Of a DNA stretch of 40,027 nucleotides, positions 23,548 to 30,689 are shown one piece after another. Within the stretch, counting starts at the first letter, position 1, and the number at the start of each line of letters is the position of its first letter. This DNA comes from Bacteroidales bacterium (GTDB lineage: Bacteria > Bacteroidota > Bacteroidia > Bacteroidales > UBA932). The notes under the pieces are model-generated. The model did not search any database. It worked only from the letters and a program-made list of their open reading frames with translations, and was not told the DNA's origin. The stretch covers positions 1 through 40,027 of the forward strand of contig JAFUDV010000027.1 of the NCBI GenBank assembly GCA_017464245.1, in the 5' to 3' direction. A program made the translations under genes and the position numbers.

Positions 23548-24453
23548 CTATTCTTCCGCAAACCCATCCGGCGCCAGTCCGGTTGCTTCGGCGGCCTGCG
23601 CCACCGTATAGCCCAGATTCCGCACCATCTTTCTTGCCGTGCGCACAAGTGCCAGGCGTTCACCTTCCTCTCTACCTTCCTCTCTGCCCCTTTCCATGCC
23701 CTTTTGCTCCGCGAAGGCAATCTGGTTGCGTATGTCCCGTTCGGTGGTCATGTCTTCCTGGTATTTGACTTTTTCTTCGGGGGTAAAGGTAGCGATTTCC
23801 GCCGAATCGAACAAGAGCCTGAAGATTTCGGCCTTGAGCTCGGCCGGCCTGTCGGTCAGGTGCTCCATGTTGTGAAGCGCGTAGCAGAAGTTGTCCAGGA
23901 CGGTCGCTTCCGGAGTGAGCGCCTTTCGGCAGTTTGGTAGTTCCAAGAAGATGTATTGCAGGTGCGGAGTCATCAGTTCATTGGACTCCCGCTCACGGAT
24001 CGTATATCGATACAGTACTTTGTCGGACCCTTCGTGGAAGGAGAAATCCATCAGGCCGATGAAATAGACCGTCGGGAAGGAGTAAGAATCCGGCCCCCTC
24101 TTCGGTTTATTACCGTCATCCTTTCCTGCCGCCAGTTGCTGCTGCACGGCAAAGGACGAGTAATACACGGCCCTGTCATAGAAGCTTTCCTGCGCCGAAA
24201 CCTGCATTTCGACGACGAACCGGGAGCCGTCCCGGTCGGTACATTCCACGTCGATGCGGACGCTCTTCTTCCCGGGGAACGGGTTGACGTGCTCCTGTGA
24301 AACATAAGTGAGTTGGACGATGTCATGCTCGGGGATAAGTTCCCGGAGGAAAAGCTCCAGGAGCCGTTTCCGGCTTTCAGTTCCGAAGGAGCGCTTAAAC
24401 CAGTCGTCCATGATGATGCGGGCGTATCGCCCGACGGGCGCAATGTCATTCAT
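23548..24453 (-). CDS. Rpn family PD-(D/E)XK nuclease / transposase-like protein
   Basis: A 301-residue member of the PD-(D/E)XK family often named Rpn or putative transposase (PDDEXK_2). The start MNDIAPVGRYARIIMDDWFKRSFG is typical for Bacteroidales members. Catalytic candidates are Asp68 (VRIDVEC) and Glu82-x-Gln84 (VVEMQV). The tail has a charged GREEGREEG segment and ends in a helical motif (TVAQAAEATGL). Such proteins are recombination-promoting nucleases in E. coli and occur in many copies in Bacteroidota. The ATG at 24453 is chosen over an upstream one at 24567 because the extra residues do not look coding. It is convergent with the kinase gene (15-base gap). Confidence 0.85.
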   Translation of the reverse strand: MNDIAPVGRYARIIMDDWFKRSFGTESRKRLLELFLRELIPEHDIVQLTYVSQEHVNPFPGKKSVRIDVECTDRDGSRFVVEMQVSAQESFYDRAVYYSSFAVQQQLAAGKDDGNKPKRGPDSYSFPTVYFIGLMDFSFHEGSDKVLYRYTIRERESNELMTPHLQYIFLELPNCRKALTPEATVLDNFCYALHNMEHLTDRPAELKAEIFRLLFDSAEIATFTPEEKVKYQEDMTTERDIRNQIAFAEQKGMERGREEGREEGERLALVRTARKMVRNLGYTVAQAAEATGLAPDGFAEE

Positions 24454-24685
24454 AAGGGATACAGTGACGGACCTTCCGGGAAAAAGCCGGTCCGGAAATC
24501 TTCCCTTCGGGCCCATTGCACGAGGACCGGCCGGGACAAAGCTACGGATGCAAAAGACATCGTACAAGGCTGCCGGAGCATCTTTTTATGATTCTTATCC
24601 GGATTATGTTTTTCTTGCCCAAAGTTTTTATGTTTTCAACGGATCGTAAGATTTCTTTTTATCAACGGCGTTTTTTATTGAGTGT

Positions 24686-24704
24686 AAAAGGACCAAAAAG
24701 GACC
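24686..24704. repeat. Tandem GGTCCTT element, copy 2
   Basis: AAAAGGACC and AAAAAGGACC side by side (10-base period); on the minus strand it reads GGTCCTTTTTGGTCCTTT. It matches the kinase/regulator intergenic element at 16 of 18 positions. Relative to the gene it faces, its orientation and distance to the -7 box (23 bases) resemble those at the regulator gene (20 bases). Confidence 0.7.
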
Positions 24705-24727
24705 GGCGAGAAGCGGGAAAAAGAGTT

Positions 24728-24735
24728 TATTTTTG
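24728..24735 (+). promoter_or_regulatory. -7 box of the lipoprotein locus
   Basis: TATTTTTG matches TAnnTTTG. No -33 TTG stands at 20 bases; the region there is next to the GGACC tandem, as expected for an activated promoter. Confidence 0.55.
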
Positions 24736-24761
24736 TATAAATGCAACTCAGTTTTACGACA

Positions 24762-24890
24762 ATGAGCCTAAAACCGTACACACCCCCTTCGATGAGAATG
24801 ATTCTGGTTCAAACCGAGGTAAATTTTGCCGGATCCTACACGGCGACAGCGACAGGAAGCGAAGGCTTTCAAGAAGAGGATTGGGACTAA
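24762..24890 (+). CDS. Small Bacteroidales peptide before a lipoprotein gene
   Basis: A 42-residue reading frame (MSLKPYTPPSMRM, ending in GFQEEDWD). Short peptides with a K-x-Y-x-x-P start and an acidic Trp-containing end are often found just upstream of fimbrillin- or BspA-like genes in Bacteroidales; their role is not known to me. It lies directly after a -7 box and 19 bases before the lipoprotein gene, so both share one transcript. An upstream ATG at 24741 (49 residues) is possible but would be leaderless. Confidence 0.5.
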   Translation: MSLKPYTPPSMRMILVQTEVNFAGSYTATATGSEGFQEEDWD

Positions 24891-24909
24891 TGATCGGAGG
24901 AATACAACG

Positions 24910-26670
24910 ATGAAACGATTCTTGATTGAAATGTTGAGCCTTACGGCTATGCTCATGACAGCCTGCGTCGCTGAAGAGCCCGCTGTTCTTGATGATGACA
25001 TGGAAGAAACTCCCTTGATTGCGAAAGCGGGGGCCACGATCACAATTTCTGCCGTCCAGGCCGACAACCCCTCTACCAAGACATCCCTGTCCGAGGATGG
25101 CCTGTCGGTCCTTTGGAACCCCGGCGATGAAATCAACCTGTTCTACGGGGAGTCCGGAAGCCTCAAACTCACTGCCGACACCAAAACGCCCTCTGCCAAG
25201 ACTACTTTTACCGGAACCCTTGGCGAAGGGGATGAGCCCATCTCCGGAGATGAGCCTGTCTGGGCCGTGTATCCCTACAATGAGTCCAATACCAGCGACG
25301 GACAGTCGGTGACCATCACCGTTCCCAACGAGCAGACTGCCGTAGAAGGTTCCTTCGACAAGGACGCCCTCATAACCGTGGCACATTCCTCCGGCTCCAA
25401 CCTCGATTTCTACAATGTTTGCGGAGGTATCAAGTTTCGGGTTGAGCATGAGGGCATTGACAGGATCTCAGTTTTCGGTCCCTGGAAGGAAGATATTGCC
25501 GGAACGGTGAAAGTGACGATGGGATCCGACGGGAAACCGGCCTACAGTGTTGTGGACGGCAAAGCCATTATCACGGTCCATGCGCCGGACGAAGACGGTT
25601 TCAAGGTGGGGGTCTGGTACTATGTGGTCAGTCTTCCCATGGAGTTCGAAGACGGGATGACCATTCAGCTTCGGCACGACAATTTTTGGGATGACGAACA
25701 AATCGTGACACGGACAATAAACCGTACACTTGAGATTAAACGTTCCGTATGGGGAAGGTTAACCATTTCAGAAAAAATTGATCTGGAATCGGATAGAATA
25801 CCGAGCAATCAAATTTGGTATAAAGCTCCTTCGCAAATCAGTGTTGGCACTACGACGGAGGTGGCCTCCCATAGTTTTTCAAATGGGCGTGGGATTATAA
25901 CATTTAGTAAAGAATTGACGTCAGTTTCGAGCCCCTATTTTAAAGGAAATACAGTCGTTACTAAAGTAGGCCTTCCTGACAGCGTGACGAGCATCGGGTC
26001 CTCTGCCTTCAGTAATTGCAGCAGCCTGACCAGCATAACTATCCCGGTCAGTGTGACGAGTATCGGGGATGATGCCTTCCGGTACTGCAGCAGCCTGACC
26101 AGCATAACCATCCCATCCAGTGTGACGAGCATCGGGGATCATGTCTTCCAGGAATGCATCAGCCTGACCAGCATAACTATCCCTGACGGGGTTATGAGCA
26201 TCGGGTCCTATGCCTTCAGTAATTGCCGCAGCCTGACCAGCATAACCATCCCATCCAGTATGACGAGCATCGGGTCCGGTGCCTTCAGTAATTGCAGCAG
26301 CCTGACCAGCATAACCATCCCATCCAGTGTGACGAGCATCGGGTCCTCTGCCTTTCAGGAATGCAGCAGCCTGAAATCCATCAGAATACCGAACAATGTG
26401 ACGAGCATCGGGGCATATGCCTTTTGGGGTTGCAGCGGAGTGACCCGATTGTCCATAGGTAGTGGAGTGACTTCAATCGATAGCTTCGCCTTTGATAACT
26501 GCCAATCTTTGCAGACAATTCTCGTTTATCCTATAGTTCCCCCGAGCCTTCGTAGTGATGCTTTCTCCGATACAGGCAATTGCAACATATACGTACCGTC
26601 GGAATCTCTTGAAGCCTACAAGAATGCGTTTGGTTGGAAGGATTATGCCAACAGGCTCGTCGGAATGTAA
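24910..26670 (+). CDS. BspA-like leucine-rich-repeat surface lipoprotein
   Basis: A 586-residue lipoprotein: signal with lipobox LMTAC (Cys19) followed by Glu/Asp residues, the pattern of surface-exported lipoproteins in Bacteroidota. Residues about 35-300 resemble a fimbrillin-like beta-sandwich region (KTSLSEDGLSVLWNPGDEINLFYG). Residues 356-539 are eight BspA-type LRR_5 repeats of 23 residues with the consensus VTSIGxxAFxxCxSLTSITIP. BspA-like proteins bind host matrix proteins or other bacteria. The N- and C-terminal parts differ in base composition from the GC-rich neighbours; codons such as ATA, AAT and TTT are more frequent. It probably follows the small peptide gene in one operon. Confidence 0.85.
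   Translation: MKRFLIEMLSLTAMLMTACVAEEPAVLDDDMEETPLIAKAGATITISAVQADNPSTKTSLSEDGLSVLWNPGDEINLFYGESGSLKLTADTKTPSAKTTFTGTLGEGDEPISGDEPVWAVYPYNESNTSDGQSVTITVPNEQTAVEGSFDKDALITVAHSSGSNLDFYNVCGGIKFRVEHEGIDRISVFGPWKEDIAGTVKVTMGSDGKPAYSVVDGKAIITVHAPDEDGFKVGVWYYVVSLPMEFEDGMTIQLRHDNFWDDEQIVTRTINRTLEIKRSVWGRLTISEKIDLESDRIPSNQIWYKAPSQISVGTTTEVASHSFSNGRGIITFSKELTSVSSPYFKGNTVVTKVGLPDSVTSIGSSAFSNCSSLTSITIPVSVTSIGDDAFRYCSSLTSITIPSSVTSIGDHVFQECISLTSITIPDGVMSIGSYAFSNCRSLTSITIPSSMTSIGSGAFSNCSSLTSITIPSSVTSIGSSAFQECSSLKSIRIPNNVTSIGAYAFWGCSGVTRLSIGSGVTSIDSFAFDNCQSLQTILVYPIVPPSLRSDAFSDTGNCNIYVPSESLEAYKNAFGWKDYANRLVGM
25975..26526 (+). repeat. 69-base coding repeats of the BspA-like gene
   Basis: Eight 69-base units; units 1 to 6 are very similar at DNA level (AGTGTGACGAGCATCGGG and CAGCCTGACCAGCATAAC recur), while units 7 and 8 diverge. 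The likeness suggests recent duplication or gene conversion and possible length change by slippage or recombination. Confidence 0.85.
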
Positions 26671-26695
26671 AATATTAGCAACTTATACAAATCCC

Positions 26696-27673
26696 ATGGA
26701 CATTCAAAAACACAGTATTTTCGGTGAATACAAAAACCCGGAGGACCGGGTGACTGCCGCGTTGCTGCATCTGTTGTATTATGGCGGGATGGACCTTGTC
26801 CATTCTCTTTGGGGAGATTTGATGGATATCCCTTCATCTGACTTGACAATCCGTTCACAAGTGAAAAAAGGGAACACCCGTCCTGACGGGGAAATCTTCC
26901 TGGATTGCCACTTTCATCTGTTGATTGAGTCCAAGATTGACAAGGACGCCTTGCGCAGACCCCATGATCAAAACCAATTGAGCGGGCATTTGCAGGCGGC
27001 CAGTTTTGAAAATGCATCGCTGATTTACTTGACTCCGGATGATTCTTGTCCTTCCGAACTGATTGGAAAACAGGTCGTCTGGATGAACTGGAAAGACTTG
27101 GTCCAGAAACTGAACAATTATGCCACGGAAGACCGGTTGTTGCAGTATCTGATTTCCCAGTTCTGGCTGCTGGTGGAGAATCTGGTGTACAAGAATCGAT
27201 CCGCTTCGGCTGATCGTTGCGGGATGGAAGAACAGAGTGATGATACGGAGCAGGACGCGATGGACAAGCGGGTCATCCTTGTCGGAGGGAGATGGGGAGA
27301 AGATGTTGCGCTGAACTATGGTTTTTATGCTTGCCAGCCGAATCGGTATTTCAAGGACGCGCGGTATATGGCCTTCTGTTTCGACCATCGGATTAAATAT
27401 TTGTTCCGTATTGAGGGGACACCGGTCGAGGCTATCCTCCTGAATGACTCTTCGCTCGGGATTGATCCGGACTATTTTGTCAAGAAAGAACCTGCTTATT
27501 CGCTATGTCCCAGTCTCAGGAAGTTCTTCCGCTTGACACTAGTCCAGCAATTCGATCCGGAGATTGTGAATGACAAGACAGACGCTCATGGCAAACCGAC
27601 TGCTTTTGTCCAGCGTCAGACCTATACCACCTATGACCGGATTCTCCGGGCGACCAGGACATCTGAACTCTAA
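26696..27673 (+). CDS. PD-(D/E)XK nuclease-like protein
   Basis: A 325-residue protein. The N-terminal part carries a PD-(D/E)XK-like active site: Asp/Glu in NTRPDGEIFLD (about residues 61-68), then HLLIESKID with E-x-K (about residues 77-79) and a following Gln (DQNQLSGHL). The N-terminus FGEYKNPEDRVTAALLHLL is typical for stand-alone nuclease-like proteins found near defence or mobile genes. The C-terminal half (VILVGGRWGEDVALNYGFYACQP) is unrecognised. It follows the BspA-like gene by 25 bases and may share its transcript. Function not known; restriction- or repair-like activity is inference. Confidence 0.65.
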   Translation: MDIQKHSIFGEYKNPEDRVTAALLHLLYYGGMDLVHSLWGDLMDIPSSDLTIRSQVKKGNTRPDGEIFLDCHFHLLIESKIDKDALRRPHDQNQLSGHLQAASFENASLIYLTPDDSCPSELIGKQVVWMNWKDLVQKLNNYATEDRLLQYLISQFWLLVENLVYKNRSASADRCGMEEQSDDTEQDAMDKRVILVGGRWGEDVALNYGFYACQPNRYFKDARYMAFCFDHRIKYLFRIEGTPVEAILLNDSSLGIDPDYFVKKEPAYSLCPSLRKFFRLTLVQQFDPEIVNDKTDAHGKPTAFVQRQTYTTYDRILRATRTSEL

Positions 27674-27721
27674 CGGAGTAAAAGTATTCAGTCTCCCATC
27701 CGGCTTATTATTGTAACATTA

Positions 27722-27753
27722 TTTGGAATTATGCAACAAAAACATTATGTTTG
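27722..27753 (+). promoter_or_regulatory. Promoter of the DUF234 ATPase gene
   Basis: TTTG (27722-27725), a spacer of 20 bases, then TATGTTTG (27746-27753). ATG 27771 follows by 17 bases; this promoter rules out the upstream in-frame starts at 27723 and 27747. Confidence 0.75.
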
Positions 27754-27765
27754 CGTTGCATAATT
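27727..27765 (+). repeat. 11-bp inverted repeat spanning the ATPase promoter
   Basis: AATTATGCAAC (27727-27737) and GTTGCATAATT (27755-27765) are perfect inverted copies. They flank the -7 box. They could be two half-sites for a regulator or a hairpin at the 5' end of the mRNA. Confidence 0.7.
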
Positions 27766-27770
27766 TTTAT

Positions 27771-29150
27771 ATGGAATTTGTAGACAGACAAAAGGAACAG
27801 AGGCGGCTGAAGGAACTCCTTCACCGTGTTTCGCCTCAGTTTATCATTGTCCGGGGGCGCCGCAGGATAGGCAAGTCGGCACTGATAGGAAAAGTCCTGG
27901 ACGATAAGGACATCTATTACGAGGGTGACAGGACTGCAGCGCCCAACCAGATGAGCGTGTTTTCTCAGGTGGTCAGTGCCCGATTCCCCGGTTTTGCCGA
28001 TGCCGTTTACGCCGATTGGAAGGCCTTGCTTAAGGCCATCAATTACAGGGCGACAGAGCCGTTGACCGTATGCCTGGATGAATTTCCATACCTCGTAGAG
28101 AGTACGCCGGCCCTACCTTCTATCATACAGGGATTGCTTGACGATGATAAAGATCCTCTGCGATATAATCTGATACTCTGTGGTTCGTCACAGCAGATGA
28201 TGTACAACCTGACGCACGACGAGTCTTCACCCCTTTTCGGAAGAAATGATTCCGATTTCAATATGAGGCCCATATCGGCTCGATTCCTTTCGGAAGCGCT
28301 GAATCTGGATCCTCTGGAGACGGTGGAAAACTACGCGTTATGGGGCGGCGTTCCCCGGTATTGGAAATTGAGGGAAGACTGTTCAAGCCTCAGGGATGCC
28401 ATTGATACGCACATCTTTTCCAATCTGGGAGCACTGTACGAAGAGCCCCATCATCTTTTTCGGGATGACATCAAGGATCCGGTGAAGACATCGACCATCA
28501 TGTCCATTGTAGGAAATGGCATTCATCGGCTTTCCGAGATAGCATCCCGGTGCAATGAGCCGGCTACCAATCTGTCAAGGCCGTTGGCCAAGCTCTTGGA
28601 TTTAGGGTACCTGGAGAAGGACATTCCGTTTGGAGAGCCAGCCAGATCAAGCAAGAGAAGCCTGTACCAGATTGCCGATCCTTTCTTAAGTTTCTATTTT
28701 AAGTTTGTTCCGGCAAACCGTTCTTTTATCGAGATGGACCGCCGTCTTCCGCTCGAGGCCGCATTGGACAGCCAACTGTCATCGCATATCGGCTATTGGT
28801 GGGAGCATTTGTGTCGTGATGCCGTATCCGGCAATCGTATCGATGGGATTGTCTTCGGTAAAGCATCAAGGTGGTGGGGTAAAGTACTTATGGAAGGAGA
28901 GAATAAGCCGCGGGATGTTGAATTGGATCTTGTCGCAGAGTCTATGGATGGCAAGAGTATCCTGATTGGAGAATGCAAATGGACGAGCGGAGAGAATGGA
29001 CGGCTTCTGACCAATCAGCTGGAAAAGATAGCAGGAATTCTTCCCTTTACACGGGGTAAACAATTGATTTTAAAACTGTTTACCAAGATTGCGCCGGAAG
29101 AGGACCAAGATAATTCCCTCCTTCCCGCCGATGTGCTGGGCCTGCTTTGA
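27771..29150 (+). CDS. AAA+ ATPase with C-terminal DUF234 nuclease-like domain
   Basis: A 459-residue protein of the archaeal-type ATPase_2/DUF234 group. Walker A is GRRRIGKSAL (near residue 30), Walker B is LTVCLDEFPYL (near residue 103), and the sensor strand is LILCGSSQQMM. The middle has a winged-helix-like region (HRLSEIASRCNEPATNLSRPLAKLLDLGYLEK split by its turn). The C-terminal part has a PD-(D/E)XK-like pattern, VELDLVA then ILIGECKW. These ATPases are common in Bacteroidota, often in many copies; their role is not established, and mobility or defence is suspected. A strong inverted repeat covers its promoter. Confidence 0.85.
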   Translation: MEFVDRQKEQRRLKELLHRVSPQFIIVRGRRRIGKSALIGKVLDDKDIYYEGDRTAAPNQMSVFSQVVSARFPGFADAVYADWKALLKAINYRATEPLTVCLDEFPYLVESTPALPSIIQGLLDDDKDPLRYNLILCGSSQQMMYNLTHDESSPLFGRNDSDFNMRPISARFLSEALNLDPLETVENYALWGGVPRYWKLREDCSSLRDAIDTHIFSNLGALYEEPHHLFRDDIKDPVKTSTIMSIVGNGIHRLSEIASRCNEPATNLSRPLAKLLDLGYLEKDIPFGEPARSSKRSLYQIADPFLSFYFKFVPANRSFIEMDRRLPLEAALDSQLSSHIGYWWEHLCRDAVSGNRIDGIVFGKASRWWGKVLMEGENKPRDVELDLVAESMDGKSILIGECKWTSGENGRLLTNQLEKIAGILPFTRGKQLILKLFTKIAPEEDQDNSLLPADVLGLL

Positions 29151-29171
29151 AGTGACGCTTTCTGAGGCACG

Positions 29172-29375
29172 ATGATCCCCTCCCTCTCTCCCGCTGAATG
29201 CGCCGACCTCGCATCGGCCTACGACCTCAGCGGCGGCCAGATGGAGAATGCTTCCAGGAAGTTCACGATCAACTCCATCCTGCATGGCCGTGAGGAATCT
29301 TCCATGGATATCCTCCACGCCTATTGCAAGGCCGAAAGGATGGACCGTCAACCCCATCAGCGCATCGGTTTTTGA
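29172..29375 (+). pseudogene. C-terminal remnant of an AAA family ATPase
   Basis: A 67-codon frame whose product (LSPAECADLASAYDLSGGQ, AERMDRQ, IGF at the end) looks like the very C-terminus of a larger AAA ATPase of the kind common in Bacteroidales, where the phrase D-L-S-G-G-Q closes the lid domain. The ATPase core is missing upstream, and the 21 bases before it belong to the end of the preceding gene. It is best read as a relic left by recombination or deletion. Expression is not expected. Confidence 0.6.
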
Positions 29376-29431
29376 CGAATTGCCTGATGGGGAAATGTCG
29401 TCGCGCTCATCCGGTAAAGGGGCGAAACCGC

Positions 29432-29866
29432 TCAGGACAGCATGGCCTCGCAGGCTTCCAGCAGATCCTGGAAAGTGGTCTCGAAATCGCCTGTGTACCA
29501 GGGGTCGGCGACGTCGCGGCCCACACCAGTATAGGACATCATGAGGTGGACCTTGCCCTCCGGGTCGTCGGGGATGATGCGCCGGAGGAGCCGGAGGTTG
29601 GAGGCGTCCATGCAGATGATCCGGTCGAAGCGGTCATAGTCCCGCCGCGTTATCTGCCGCGCGCGCTTGCCCGGGTCGAAGGGAATGCCGTGCTGCCGCA
29701 GGCTCCGCTGTGCCGGCGGATAGATGGGATTGCCGATCTCCTCGGTGGATACGGCTGCCGATTCGGCGTACACCGGAACCCCTTTCACGTCCGCCAAAGC
29801 CTTGAAAATGAACTCCGCCATGGGGGAGCGGCAAATGTTCCCATGGCACACGAACAGGACCTTCAT
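29432..29866 (-). CDS. Low-molecular-weight protein-tyrosine phosphatase
   Basis: A 144-residue cytoplasmic phosphatase. The P-loop C-x4-C-R-S is at the N-terminus (VCHGNICRSPMAE), and the general-acid Asp is in the DPWYTGDF motif. In bacteria such enzymes act on tyrosine kinases of capsule export or on host targets; here no Wzc-like kinase is nearby, but a Ser/Thr kinase gene lies 6 kb away. The ATG 29866 overlaps the stop of dapB (TGATG), so it is co-translated with dapB; a GTG one codon upstream is possible. Confidence 0.92.
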   Translation of the reverse strand: MKVLFVCHGNICRSPMAEFIFKALADVKGVPVYAESAAVSTEEIGNPIYPPAQRSLRQHGIPFDPGKRARQITRRDYDRFDRIICMDASNLRLLRRIIPDDPEGKVHLMMSYTGVGRDVADPWYTGDFETTFQDLLEACEAMLS

Positions 29867-30525
29867 CACAGCAGGTCGCGGAATTCGTGGACACCTTTCA
29901 GCCCCTCGGTGAGGAGGGCGGCGGCAACGGCGCCGGCGGCGAGACCTTCACGGCCGAAGGCTTCGTGGGTGAAGGTCAGTTTATCCACGTCAGAGGTGTA
30001 TGTAACCGTATGGATACCAGGAACTTCTCCAATGCGATGGGCTGTGATTTCAGGTTCGGTGCCCAGGCCCGCCTCCACCATCTTGCCGAGGCTTTTGGCC
30101 GTTCCGGAGGGGGCATCCAGCTTGTGGATGTGGTGCGTCTCCTCCACGGCGGGGGTGTAGCCGTTGCCCTTGAGCATCTTGCTCACCCGCTCCACGGCGG
30201 CGAAAAGGGCATTGACCCCGAGGGAGAAGTTGGAGGCGTAGATGAGCGGCGTACCGGCCTCCTCGAAGGCCTTGAAGACATCGGCCTCGATATCGTTCCA
30301 ACCCGTCGTGCCCACCACGGCCGCTTTGAAGTGCCGGGCGATGAACGGGTAATTGGCCCGGAAGGCATCCGGCCAGGTAAAGTCGATGACGACGCATTCC
30401 TTCGCCACTGCCGGGTCCACGCTGCAAATGTCCTCGCTGGCCGCGACAAGCTCGATGCCCCGCCGCTCCAGTTCCTTTTCCACCATATGGCCCATCCGGC
30501 CGTATCCGCTGATGATGACTTTCAT
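29866..30525 (-). CDS. dapB: 4-hydroxy-tetrahydrodipicolinate reductase
   Basis: A 219-residue NAD(P)H-dependent reductase. The N-terminal nucleotide fold begins MKVIISGYGRMGH, shorter than the usual GxxGxMG. The substrate-binding/catalytic motif is THHIHKLDAPSGTA. The protein is about 45 residues shorter than the E. coli enzyme, as in other Bacteroidota. It is followed by the phosphatase gene with an overlap. Upstream lie 160 bases with a degenerate 52-base tandem duplication and no clear -7 box. Confidence 0.94.
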   Translation of the reverse strand: MKVIISGYGRMGHMVEKELERRGIELVAASEDICSVDPAVAKECVVIDFTWPDAFRANYPFIARHFKAAVVGTTGWNDIEADVFKAFEEAGTPLIYASNFSLGVNALFAAVERVSKMLKGNGYTPAVEETHHIHKLDAPSGTAKSLGKMVEAGLGTEPEITAHRIGEVPGIHTVTYTSDVDKLTFTHEAFGREGLAAGAVAAALLTEGLKGVHEFRDLL

Positions 30526-30569
30526 ATCGTTTTTAGTTAATTATTCTTTGCGTTGTGTACGGAGCTGGC

Positions 30570-30673
30570 GCATCGTGCAACCGTCAATTTAAGCTCTTCT
30601 TGTAGGTTGTCAAGTGCTCGAGCATCGCTCATCCGTCATTTTGGGCTCTTTTTGCCGGTTGCCTCATGCTTCG
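30570..30673. repeat. Degenerate 52-base tandem duplication
   Basis: Units 30570-30621 and 30622-30673 agree at about 36 of 52 positions (shared pieces GCATCG, CCGTCA, GCTCTT, GGTTG). They fill the gap between dapB and the M20 gene. No gene, terminator or known RNA was recognised here. Confidence 0.5.
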
Positions 30674-30689
30674 GGTTGCGCCCGGAGGG

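Noticed and set aside
25975-26526. Regular repeats that might suggest a CRISPR array
   Set aside because: The units are 69-base coding repeats in frame with LRR protein periodicity, with no spacers of constant length.
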